From Nocardioides guangzhouensis (lineage in GTDB: Bacteria > Actinomycetota > Actinomycetes > Propionibacteriales > Nocardioidaceae): a stretch of DNA of 64,000 nucleotides. The position numbers and the translations under genes are program-made. The notes beneath the pieces were generated by a model. That model did no database searches and was not told where the DNA came from. It saw only the letters and a program-made list of their open reading frames with translations. Every line of letters begins with the position of its first letter. Positions within the stretch are counted from its first letter, which is position 1. The stretch is taken from NCBI RefSeq assembly GCF_004519545.1, contig NZ_SDKM01000025.1, forward strand, positions 22,109-86,108, written 5' to 3'. Shown here one piece after another: positions 16,467 through 24,277 of the stretch.

Positions 16467-16547
16467 TGGCAGGTGCAGGATTCGAACCTGCGAAGCTTTC
16501 GCGACGGATTTACAGTCCGCTCCCATTGGCCGCTCGGGCAACCTGCC
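16467..16547 (-). tRNA. tRNA-Tyr (GUA anticodon)
   Basis: On the minus strand the 7-bp acceptor stem GGCAGGT/ACCTGCC, the D-arm with AGCGGCCAATGGGAG, the anticodon loop CTGTAAATC (anticodon GTA), a long variable arm and the T-arm GCAGGTTCGAATCCTGC are all present. The long variable arm fits bacterial tRNA-Tyr. CCA is not encoded. Its 3' end faces the integrase gene. Confidence 0.97.
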
Positions 16548-16661
16548 GTGCGCACCCCCGCTCTTGGCCGGGGGACAGCAAGTGGGAACAATAGCGCAGC
16601 AGCACATCAGTCGTGAAAACGCCGCCGCCCCGCCCGAGAGGGGCGCCCAGAAGGAGCAGAG

Positions 16662-17153
16662 ATGGCCGACTCGTCGTTCGACATCGTCAGCAAGATCGAC
16701 CGGCAGGAGGTGGACAACGCGCTCGGCCAGACGGCTCGGGAGATCGCGACGCGGTTCGACTTCAAGGGCACGGGGGCGACGATCGAGTGGCAGGGCGAGC
16801 AGGCGATCGAGATCACCGCGAGCGCCGACGACCGGGCCAACGCGGTGCTCGACGTGTTCAAGGGCAAGCTGGTCAAGCGGCAGGTGTCGCTGAAGACCCT
16901 CGACGCCTCGGAGCCGCGTCAGTCCGGCCAGCAGAGCAAGATCGCGGTCGCGCTGAAGGAGGGGATCAGCTCCGAGAACGCGAAGAAGATCACCAAGCTG
17001 ATCCGCGACGAGGGCCCCAAGGGCGTCAAGGCGCAGATCCAGGGCGACGAGCTGCGGGTGTCGTCGAAGAAGCGCGACGACCTGCAGGCGGTGATCGCGC
17101 TGGTGAAGGCGCAGGACTACGACTTCGCCGTCCAGTTCACCAACTATCGCTGA
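16662..17153 (+). CDS. YajQ-family nucleotide-binding protein
   Basis: 163-residue cytosolic protein, the normal length for the family. It starts MADSSFDIVSKIDRQEVDNA and contains FDFKGTGATIEW and KITKLIRDEGPKGVKAQIQGDELRVSSK, split between its two ferredoxin-like domains. YajQ proteins bind nucleic acids or cyclic di-GMP in some species and act as co-regulators; the ligand here is unknown. AAGGAGCAGAG precedes the ATG. It is the first core gene after tRNA-Tyr and may be co-transcribed with the membrane protein that starts four bases after its stop. Confidence 0.93.
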   Translation: MADSSFDIVSKIDRQEVDNALGQTAREIATRFDFKGTGATIEWQGEQAIEITASADDRANAVLDVFKGKLVKRQVSLKTLDASEPRQSGQQSKIAVALKEGISSENAKKITKLIRDEGPKGVKAQIQGDELRVSSKKRDDLQAVIALVKAQDYDFAVQFTNYR

Positions 17154-17157
17154 CGGC

Positions 17158-18708
17158 GTGACCGCCACGGGCAGCACGACCGCGACCGCCGATCCCTCCG
17201 AACCCGGAGCGGGCCGGCCGCCACGACGACGTCGGATCGACCCGCTCGGCCCCGTGCTCGCGCTCGCCGCGGGCGTCGTCTACGTCCTGCACGGCTTCGG
17301 GCACTACCTCAGCCGTGACCTCGGCCTCTATGCGTACGCCGGCCAGCAGGTCGCCGACGGCGTCCTCCCCTACGAGGGAGTGATCAACCGCAGCGGGCCG
17401 CTCAGCCACCTCGTCCCGGGCGTCGGCGCGTTCCTCGGCCGGCTCGTCGGGGTCGACGACCTGCTGGCGATGCGGGCGTTCTTCCTGGTCCTCTCGATGG
17501 CCTGCATCTGGCTGGCCTACCTCCTCGGGCGCGACCTGCTCGGCTCCCGCCTCACCGGTGTCACGGTGGCCGTCGCCCTGCTGTTCGTGGACGGCTTCAC
17601 CCAGTACGCCTCCGGCGGCCCGCGTGAGAAGACCACGCTGATGCTCTTCCTGCTGGCGTCCCTGATCGCGCTCGCCCGGCGCCGGTTCGGCTGGTCCGGG
17701 ATCTTCGTCAGCCTGGCCACCCTGACCTGGCAGCCCGTGTTCTTCGTCGGCCTCGTCACCGGCCTCGTCGGGTTGATCGCAGTCGAGCGCGGCCGCCGGC
17801 TCGGTGCGATGGTCCGGTTCCTGGTCGGCGGCCTGGTGCCGCTGGCGATCTTCCTGGTCTGGTACGCCGTGGCGGGCCACCTGCGCGACTTCCTCGACTG
17901 CTTCGTGCTGATCCACGTGCAGTACACCCAACAGGAGGGCTTCCAGTCCGAGCCGGACGTGATCTGGGAGGAGGTCCGCAAGGCCTACGGCCCGTCGCTG
18001 TGGATGCTGATCGGCGGCGGCATCACGCTCCTCGTCGCCTGCGTGCGGATCCTGCTCAGCACCGAGCGCCGCGCCGACCCCGACCGGCGGCTGGTGCTGG
18101 CCTGCGGGGCCGGCTTGCTCGCCGGGTTCCTGTGGAGCCTGCGGGCGTTCAACGGCTGGCCCGACGCGTTCTTCGTGCTGCCGATGTGCCTCATCGGCGT
18201 CGGCGAGGTCGCCCGGGCGGTCGCGGCGCGGGTCCCGGCCCGGGTCGCGGTCGCGCTGGTGGCCGCCTGGACCGTGGCGGCGACCGCGAGCGCGGTGGAC
18301 TTCTCCTGGACCGGGCGCTCCGACGTCCTGGACGAGCAGCAGGCCAGCGTCGACGCCGTGATCGGGGTGCTCGGGGACGACGTCGAGATCACCTCGGTCG
18401 AGGCGCCGCAGGCACTGGTCCTCACCGGGAAGACCAATCCGACCCAGCACCAGATGTTCACGCTCGGCCTCGAGGACTACGTCGACGACACCTGGCCGGG
18501 CGGGCTCGAGGGGTTCGCGGCCGGCATCCGGGAGGACGCACCCACCCTCGTCGCGCTGGGCACGCTCAACCCGACCTGGCTGCGCCCGGTCCTCGACGAG
18601 GACTACTGGAAGGTGTCGACCACGCCGGGCTGGACCTGGTACGTCAACAAGTCCGTCGGCCGCGACACCTACCAGCAGCTGCTCGACGCCACCCGCTCCT
18701 CCTCCTGA
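17158..18708 (+). CDS. Multi-pass membrane protein, glycosyltransferase-39-like
   Basis: 516-residue integral membrane protein with about 10-11 helices. An early luminal-type loop holds RDLGLYAYAGQQVADGVLPY, the acidic Asp-containing loop seen in PMT/GT-C (family 39-like) mannosyl- or arabinosyltransferases, and GxREK follows a second helix pair. The C-terminal 150 residues are soluble and presumably extracytoplasmic. Substrate is unknown, though GT-C enzymes use polyprenyl-phosphate sugars for envelope glycans. The GTG start is four bases from the YajQ stop with no clear Shine-Dalgarno sequence. A repeat-rich region follows. Confidence 0.7.
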   Translation: MTATGSTTATADPSEPGAGRPPRRRRIDPLGPVLALAAGVVYVLHGFGHYLSRDLGLYAYAGQQVADGVLPYEGVINRSGPLSHLVPGVGAFLGRLVGVDDLLAMRAFFLVLSMACIWLAYLLGRDLLGSRLTGVTVAVALLFVDGFTQYASGGPREKTTLMLFLLASLIALARRRFGWSGIFVSLATLTWQPVFFVGLVTGLVGLIAVERGRRLGAMVRFLVGGLVPLAIFLVWYAVAGHLRDFLDCFVLIHVQYTQQEGFQSEPDVIWEEVRKAYGPSLWMLIGGGITLLVACVRILLSTERRADPDRRLVLACGAGLLAGFLWSLRAFNGWPDAFFVLPMCLIGVGEVARAVAARVPARVAVALVAAWTVAATASAVDFSWTGRSDVLDEQQASVDAVIGVLGDDVEITSVEAPQALVLTGKTNPTQHQMFTLGLEDYVDDTWPGGLEGFAAGIREDAPTLVALGTLNPTWLRPVLDEDYWKVSTTPGWTWYVNKSVGRDTYQQLLDATRSSS

Positions 18709-18714
18709 CCGTCC

Positions 18715-18832
18715 CGTCGAGTTGCGCCTCGCTGTCCGTTGAGTTGCGCCTGGCTGGCCGTTGAGTTGCGCCTCGCTGGCGGTCGAGTTGCGCCTCGCAC
18801 CGGCGAGACGTCGCAGCGAGGCGCAACTCGAC
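18715..18832. repeat. Four 22-bp direct repeats with an inverted copy
   Basis: Four consecutive 22-bp units (18715-18736, 18737-18758, 18759-18780, 18781-18802) share the core GAGTTGCGCCTSGC. An inverted copy (18813-18832) pairs with the last unit over 17 bp to form a long hairpin. It lies between two convergent genes and may act as a two-way terminator. There are no spacers, so it is not a CRISPR array. Confidence 0.85.
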
Positions 18833-18866
18833 AGGGTCAGACGCGGCCACGAGCCAGGCGCGGAAG

Positions 18867-20231
18867 CTAGGCGACGCCGACCGGCTCCCGGCGAGGCTCC
18901 GGCACGTCGCCGGCGGGCGGCTCGGCGAGGACGTCGTCCAGCGACGACCTCGCGTCGTACGTCGCGCGGTCGAGCAGGCCCTCGCGCTGCGCCACGATCG
19001 TGGGCACCAGCGCCTGGCCGGCGACGTTCGTCATGGCCCGCATCATGTCCAGCACCGGGTCGACGGCGAGCAGCAGCCCGACGCCCTCCAGCGGGAGGCC
19101 GAGGGTGGACAGGGTGAGGGTCAGCATCACCACGGCACCGGTCGGCCCGGCGGTCGCGGTGGAGCCGACGATCGAGACGAACGCGATCAGCAGGTAGTCG
19201 GACACGCCGAGGTCGACGCCGAAGAACTGGGCGACGAAGATCGCGGCCAGTGCCGGGTAGATCGCCGCGCAGCCGTCCATCATCGTGGTGGCGCCCAGCG
19301 GCACCGCGAACGAGGCGTACTCCGGCGCGACGCCGAGGTTGCGGGTGGTGACGGTCTGGGTGACCGGCATCGTGCCGACCGACGAGCGGGAGACGAATGC
19401 CAGCTGCAGGGCCGGCCACGCGCCGGCGTAGAAGCGCAGCGGGTTCAGCCCGTGCAGGCGGAGCAGCACCCGGGTAGACCACCAGGAGAACGATCGCGCA
19501 CCCGACGTAGACGTCCACGGTGAAGACCGCCAGCGGCGAGAGCAGGTCCCAGCCGTACGTCGCCACGGCCGCGCCGATCAGGCCGAGCGTGCCCAGCGGC
19601 GAGAGCCGGATGATCCACCAGAGCACGGTCTGCACGACCGCGAGGAACGACTCCGCGAAGCGGAGGAAGGGCTCGGCCCGCTCCCCGGTCTTGAGGACCG
19701 CGGCCCCGATCAGGGCGCCGAGCACCACGATCTGGAGCACGTTGAAGCCGAGCGCGATCGAGCCGTCGTCGCCGGCGCTCGCGGACAGGCCGAGGATGTT
19801 GGCCGGCACCACCCCGGTGAGGAAGTCCAGCCAGGACCCGCTGGTCCCGGGGTCGGCCGCCGCCCCGGCGTCGACGCTGGTGTGCAGGCCCGGGTCGGTG
19901 AGCAGTCCGAGGCCGATGCCGACGGCCACCGAGATCGCCGCGGTCACCGCGAACCAGAGCAGTGTCTGGCCGGCGAGCCGGGCGGCGTTGGTGACCTTGC
20001 GCAGCTGGGCGACGCTGACCACGACCGCGAGGAAGACCAGCGGGACCACGATGGTCTTGAGCAGCGTGACGAAGCTGCCGCCGATGGTCTCGAGCGCGAG
20101 CGTGAGCCGGTCGAGCTGGTGGTGCGGGCCATGTACCCGAGCACCACGCCGAGCACGAGACCGGTGAGGATCTGCGCCCAGAACGGGAACGCGAAGGAGC
20201 GGGTACGTGCCGGGGTCGTGGCCTGGGACAC
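18867..20231 (-). pseudogene. Dicarboxylate:cation symporter (DAACS family), frameshifted twice
   Basis: The GTG at 20231 has GGGAGG upstream and begins VSQATTPARTRSFAFPFWAQ, followed by the first helix. Near 20,130 the frame shifts: DRLTLALETIGGSFVTLLKT and the next helices continue in a second frame to about 19,465, where a second shift leads to the C-terminal third. That third contains SRSSVGTMPVTQT and the substrate-binding GATTMMDGCAAIYPA, hallmarks of glutamate/C4-dicarboxylate symporters. All parts of a roughly 450-residue protein are present in order. Either the gene was inactivated recently or two assembly indels exist. Confidence 0.75.
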
Positions 20232-20383
20232 CGTGAGTGCCTCCCGAGAGATGGTTGTGCTGTCCAAAGGTTCTGCAACCGCGCGCAGCCCCACCGGATT
20301 CCGGCCCGGCCAGGGTCGTGCGTCACGTCGGCCGTCGCGCCGCGCCTCCCCGCGGTCAGCTCGGGGAGGCGCAGCCCGACGGG

Positions 20384-21358
20384 TCAGACGGCGGCCATGG
20401 TCGGCACCGTGGTGGCGCCGGTGGCCGCGGTCAGCCAGACGTGCTGGCCCTCCTCGAGCCCGAGCGCGCGGGCGTGGGTGCGGGTCATCGTGACCTGCAC
20501 CTCCTGGCCGTCGTCGGTGAGCACCGTGACCCGGACCTCGAAGCCGATCCGCAGCATCCGCGAGATCTCGCCCTGGACTGCCCCGGCCAGGGTCGGCGCG
20601 GTGGTGACGTCGACGTCGTGCGGACGGATCAGGTTGCCGTTGAGGGACGTCACCTCGCCGAGGAAGCCCATGACGAAGTCGTTGGCCGGCTCGTCGTACA
20701 GCTCGTCCGGCGAGCCGATCTGCTCGACCCGACCGTCGTTGATGACCACGATCTCGTCGGCGACCTCGAGGGCCTCCTCCTGGTCGTGGGTCACGAACAC
20801 GGTGGTCACGTTCACCTCGTCGTGCAGCCGGCGCAGCCACTCGCGCAGCTCCTTGCGGACCTTCGCGTCCAGCGCGCCGAACGGCTCGTCGAGCAGCAGC
20901 ACCGTCGGCTCGACCGCCAGCGCCCGGGCCAGCGCCATGCGCTGCCGCTGGCCGCCGGAGAGCTGCGAGGGCAGCCGGTGCGCGAACTGCGAGAGGTGCA
21001 CGAGCTTGAGCAGCTCGTCGACCCGGTGCGCGATCTCCTTCTTGCTCTTCTTGCGGATCTCGAGGCCGAACGCCACGTTCTTCGCCACGGTCATGTGCTT
21101 GAAGACCGCGTAGTGCTGGAACACGAAGCCGACGTTGCGCTTCTGCGGCGGCAGCTTCGTGGCGTCGGTGCCCTCGATGCTGATCGTCCCGGTGTCGGCG
21201 GTGTCCAGCCCCGCGATGATCCGCAGCAGCGTGGACTTGCCGCCGCCGCTGGGGCCGAGCAGCGCGGTCAGCTGACCGGTCGGGATGGAGACGTTGACGT
21301 CCTCCAGGGCGACGAAGTCACCGAACAACTTGTTGACTCCGGTGATGTCGATACTCAC
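20384..21358 (-). CDS. cysA: Sulfate ABC transporter ATP-binding subunit
   Basis: 324-residue ATPase that powers sulfate/thiosulfate import. Walker A GPSGGGKS is at 35-42, the signature LSGGQ at 133-137 and Walker B LLLDEP at 154-159; the C-terminal 90 residues form the TOBE-like regulatory domain found in CysA. The GTG start at 21358 has GAAGGAGAG upstream and overlaps the cysW stop (GTGA). It is the last gene of sbp-cysT-cysW-cysA. Gene order and the sulfate-binding protein support sulfate over molybdate. Confidence 0.93.
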   Translation of the reverse strand: MSIDITGVNKLFGDFVALEDVNVSIPTGQLTALLGPSGGGKSTLLRIIAGLDTADTGTISIEGTDATKLPPQKRNVGFVFQHYAVFKHMTVAKNVAFGLEIRKKSKKEIAHRVDELLKLVHLSQFAHRLPSQLSGGQRQRMALARALAVEPTVLLLDEPFGALDAKVRKELREWLRRLHDEVNVTTVFVTHDQEEALEVADEIVVINDGRVEQIGSPDELYDEPANDFVMGFLGEVTSLNGNLIRPHDVDVTTAPTLAGAVQGEISRMLRIGFEVRVTVLTDDGQEVQVTMTRTHARALGLEEGQHVWLTAATGATTVPTMAAV

Positions 21359-22167
21359 GTGGAACTCTCCTTCGGGCGGAGCAGGGAGACCACGACGATG
21401 CACAGCACGCTGGCGGTGGCGAGCAGGAACGACGTGGCGTACGCCGTGTCCTGCGCGAAGTCGAGGTACTTCTCCTGCACGACGAGCGTGGCGGTCTGGG
21501 TCTCCCCGGTGATGTTGCCCGAGACGACGCGCACCGCGCCGTACTCACCGAGGGACCGGGCGAGGCTGAGCACTACGCCGTACACGACCGCCCACTTGAT
21601 GCTGGGCAGGGTGATCCGCCAGAACGTCTGGGGACCGTTGGCTCCGAGGCTGCGGGCGGCCTGCTCCTGGTCGTCGCCGACCTCGGTGAGCACGGGAACG
21701 ACCTCCCGGATCACCAGCGGCAGGGCCACGAAGCAGGTCGCCATGATCATGCCCGGCGTGTCGTAGATGACGTAGTAGCCGGCCGACTCCGCAGCCCGGC
21801 CGAGCCAGCCGTCCTGCCCGTTGTAGACGAGCACGAGGGCGAGGCCGACCACGACCGGGGACACGGACAGCGGTACGTCGATCATCGCCGACAGCGCCCG
21901 CTTGCCCGGGAACTCGTAGCGCACGAGCAGGATCGACGTGGTCACGCCGAAGACCAGGTTGATGACCACGGCGATGCCGGCGACCTGGGCGGTCAGCAGC
22001 AGGGCGTTCTGCACCTCGGGGTCGGCCAGCGTCTCCTGCAGGCTGGCGAGGCCGTTCTCGAAGGTGTGGGCGACCACGAGCGACACCGGCCACAGCACGA
22101 GCAGGAAGACGTAGGCGCAGACCACGATCCGGAGCAGCCAGCGCACGGCGGTGGGTTCCCTAACCAC
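21355..22167 (-). CDS. cysW: Sulfate ABC transporter permease
   Basis: 270-residue inner-membrane permease with six predicted helices. It carries the EAA-type cytoplasmic loop that docks the ATPase (EQAARSLGANGPQTFWRITL) and the CysW-typical SLARSLGEYGAV near the C-terminus. It forms the channel with CysT. Its start overlaps the cysT stop by eight bases and its stop overlaps cysA, so the operon is tightly coupled. Confidence 0.93.
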   Translation of the reverse strand: MVREPTAVRWLLRIVVCAYVFLLVLWPVSLVVAHTFENGLASLQETLADPEVQNALLLTAQVAGIAVVINLVFGVTTSILLVRYEFPGKRALSAMIDVPLSVSPVVVGLALVLVYNGQDGWLGRAAESAGYYVIYDTPGMIMATCFVALPLVIREVVPVLTEVGDDQEQAARSLGANGPQTFWRITLPSIKWAVVYGVVLSLARSLGEYGAVRVVSGNITGETQTATLVVQEKYLDFAQDTAYATSFLLATASVLCIVVVSLLRPKESST

Positions 22168-23011
22168 GGCGGGCCACCCTCCTCGAGATCACGTCGACCG
22201 CGACGATGACGACCAGCGCGACGATCAGCATCACGGTGGCCAGCGCCGCGGCGGCCGCGGTGTTGCCCCCCTCGATGAAGCTGAGCACCCGCACGGAGAC
22301 CACCTCGGTCTTGAACGGCAGGTTGCCGCTGAGCAGCACCAGCGAGCCGTACTCCGAGATCGCCCGTGCGAACGACAGCGCCGCACCGGCGGCGATCGCG
22401 GGGACCAGGCTGGGCAGGATGATCCGCCGGAAGATCGTCATCCGGCCGGCGCCGAGGGAGGCAGCGGCCTCCTCGACGTCGTGCTCGAGCTCCTCGAGGA
22501 CCGGTTGCACGGTGCGCACGATGAACGGCAGCGTCACGAACGCCAGCGCGAGCCGCACCGACATCTCGGTGTTGGCCCACTCCAGCCCCAGCGGGCTGCC
22601 CTTGCCGTAGAGCGCCAGCAGCACCAGGCCCGCCACGATCGTGGGCAGCGCGAACGGGATGTCGATCGCGACGTCCAGGATGCGCTTGCCCCAGAACCGG
22701 TCACGCACGAGCACCCACGCGATCGCGGTGCCCATGAACACGTTGAGCGCGGTCACCCCGAGGGCCGACCCGACGGTCAGCCTGAGTGCGGCCAGGGTCT
22801 GGTCGTTGGTCACGATGCGCCAGAACTGCTCCCAGCCGCCCGCCGCCGTCGTGGCCACGATGGCGGCCAGCGGGATCAGCACCAGGAGGCTGAACCAGGT
22901 CATCGCGATGCCCAGCGCCAGCCCGGAGCCCCTCGTGAGCGTGGACGTGCCGACGACCGGCCGGCGCGTGCGCGCCGGCCGGTCGACGGGTGTGGCTAGG
23001 GCCGAGGTCAC
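22160..23011 (-). CDS. cysT: Sulfate ABC transporter permease
   Basis: 283-residue permease, partner of CysW. Six helices follow a 30-residue cytoplasmic N-terminus. The EAA loop EEAAASLGAGRMTIFRRIIL and the segment SFARAISEYGSLVLLSGN identify the CysT/CysU branch. The ATG at 23011 overlaps the stop of the binding-protein gene by four bases. Sulfate import for cysteine synthesis is the expected role; no assimilation genes are adjacent. Confidence 0.92.
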   Translation of the reverse strand: MTSALATPVDRPARTRRPVVGTSTLTRGSGLALGIAMTWFSLLVLIPLAAIVATTAAGGWEQFWRIVTNDQTLAALRLTVGSALGVTALNVFMGTAIAWVLVRDRFWGKRILDVAIDIPFALPTIVAGLVLLALYGKGSPLGLEWANTEMSVRLALAFVTLPFIVRTVQPVLEELEHDVEEAAASLGAGRMTIFRRIILPSLVPAIAAGAALSFARAISEYGSLVLLSGNLPFKTEVVSVRVLSFIEGGNTAAAAALATVMLIVALVVIVAVDVISRRVARRG

Positions 23012-24030
23012 TCGGTTTCCTTGCCGGCGGCCGCCAGCAGCTTCGGGATGATGCCGTTCTCCTCGTCGAAGAACTTGTCCGCGGTCGCGTCCCAGCCCCC
23101 GAAGTCGTCCTCGATGGTCAGCAGCTTCTCCGGAGCGGGGAACGGGTCGGCCGGGTCGTTGGCACCCTCGACCTCGGTCTGCACGTCGGCGCCGACCGGC
23201 CGGAAGCCGAACTTGGCGTACTCGGTCTGGGCCTCCTTGGTGTGGATGAAGTCGAGGAAGGCCTTGGCGGAGTCGTTCGCGTCCTTGGTGACCGCGCCGG
23301 TGTTCTCGATGAGGAGGGTCTCCGGCGGGATCACGTAGTCGATGTCCTGGCCCTGCTGCTTGGCGAGGATCGCCTCGTTCTCGTAGGAGAGCAGGACGTC
23401 GCCCTGGCCGCCGTCCACGAACGCGGAAGTCGCCTCACGGCCGGAGCCGGGCAGGTTGATCGTGTTCTTGATCAGCTTGGAGGTGTACTCCTCGGCCTCC
23501 TTCTCGGTGCCGCCGTTGGCGATCACGTGGCCCCAGGCGGCCAGGATGTTCCAGCGCGCCGAGCCGGAGGACGCCGGGTTCGGCGTGATGATCTCGACGC
23601 CCGGCTTGGTGAGGTCCTCCCAGGTCTTGATGTTGTCCGGGTTGCCCGGGCGCACCACGAAGACCACGACCGAGGAGGTCAGGACGCCCTTGTTCTCGTC
23701 CTGGTTCCAGTCCTCGGCCACCTTGCCCTCGTCGACGAGGCGGGTCACGTCGGTCTCGAGGGAGAAGTGCACGATGTCGGCGGCCTGGCCACCCGCGACG
23801 GCGCGGCTCTGGTCGCCGGAGGCGCCGTACGACGTCTTGAAGGTGACGTCCTTGCCCTCGTCGGTCTGCTCGAAGGCCTTGAAGACGTCCTCGTTGGCGG
23901 TCTTGAGGATCGAGAAGCCGACCAGGTCGACCGTCTCGTTGCCCGCCGAGTCACCGCGGGCCGAGCAGGCGGACAGCGCCAGTACGCCGGCGAGTGCGGC
24001 CGCAGCCCCGATCTTGAAGTTCTTGGTCAT
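23008..24030 (-). CDS. sbp: Sulfate-binding lipoprotein of the ABC transporter
   Basis: 340-residue extracytoplasmic receptor. The signal peptide ends in the lipobox LSAC, so Cys22 is the likely lipid anchor. YGASGDQSRAV, ADIVHFSLETDV and NPASSGSARWN match the ligand-contacting segments of Sbp/CysP proteins. It is the first gene of the operon and delivers sulfate to CysTW. The 247-bp gap upstream holds the promoter and a GC-rich stem. Confidence 0.93.
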   Translation of the reverse strand: MTKNFKIGAAAALAGVLALSACSARGDSAGNETVDLVGFSILKTANEDVFKAFEQTDEGKDVTFKTSYGASGDQSRAVAGGQAADIVHFSLETDVTRLVDEGKVAEDWNQDENKGVLTSSVVVFVVRPGNPDNIKTWEDLTKPGVEIITPNPASSGSARWNILAAWGHVIANGGTEKEAEEYTSKLIKNTINLPGSGREATSAFVDGGQGDVLLSYENEAILAKQQGQDIDYVIPPETLLIENTGAVTKDANDSAKAFLDFIHTKEAQTEYAKFGFRPVGADVQTEVEGANDPADPFPAPEKLLTIEDDFGGWDATADKFFDEENGIIPKLLAAAGKETE

Positions 24031-24277
24031 CTGCCATCTCTTTCTGGGTCACGCCTCCCCACGAAGGCGTCCGTTCCGCCTCCCGGGGAGGCGCTTGTTG
24101 AGCAATGTCGAGCAATTTACTACATCTAATCCGAAAGCGGGACATTGGCTCGCCGTGTGGAACATCACGCCGCCGGCTCGGCCCACAGGGCAGGACGAGG
24201 TGGGTCCGGGCGACAACGCGACTAAGGTGGGAGGCCGCACAAGGCACAGATCTCCACGGCAAGGAAGTAGGTCAGCG
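24031..24277. promoter_or_regulatory. Divergent promoter region of the sulfate operon and korAB
   Basis: A GC-rich hairpin (CGCCTCCC/GGGGAGGCG, about 24,078-24,095) lies in the sbp leader. Further upstream is an AT-rich stretch (GCAATTTACTACATCTAATCC) flanked by a GAGCAAT repeat, the best place for the sbp promoter. For korAB, GACTAAGGT near 24,220 is a possible -10. No regulator can be named. Confidence 0.4.

Noticed and set aside
18715..18832. Possible CRISPR array
   Set aside because: Units abut with no unique spacers and no cas genes are near.
17137..20049. 970-codon minus-strand open frame
   Set aside because: Only its first part (down to about 19,465) is coding, as part of the frameshifted symporter; the rest is Arg/Asp/Gln-rich antisense to the membrane protein at 17,158.
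20384..23011. Molybdate transporter instead of sulfate
   Set aside because: Two different permeases (CysT and CysW) and a binding protein with sulfate-type motifs favour sulfate; molybdate systems have one permease.
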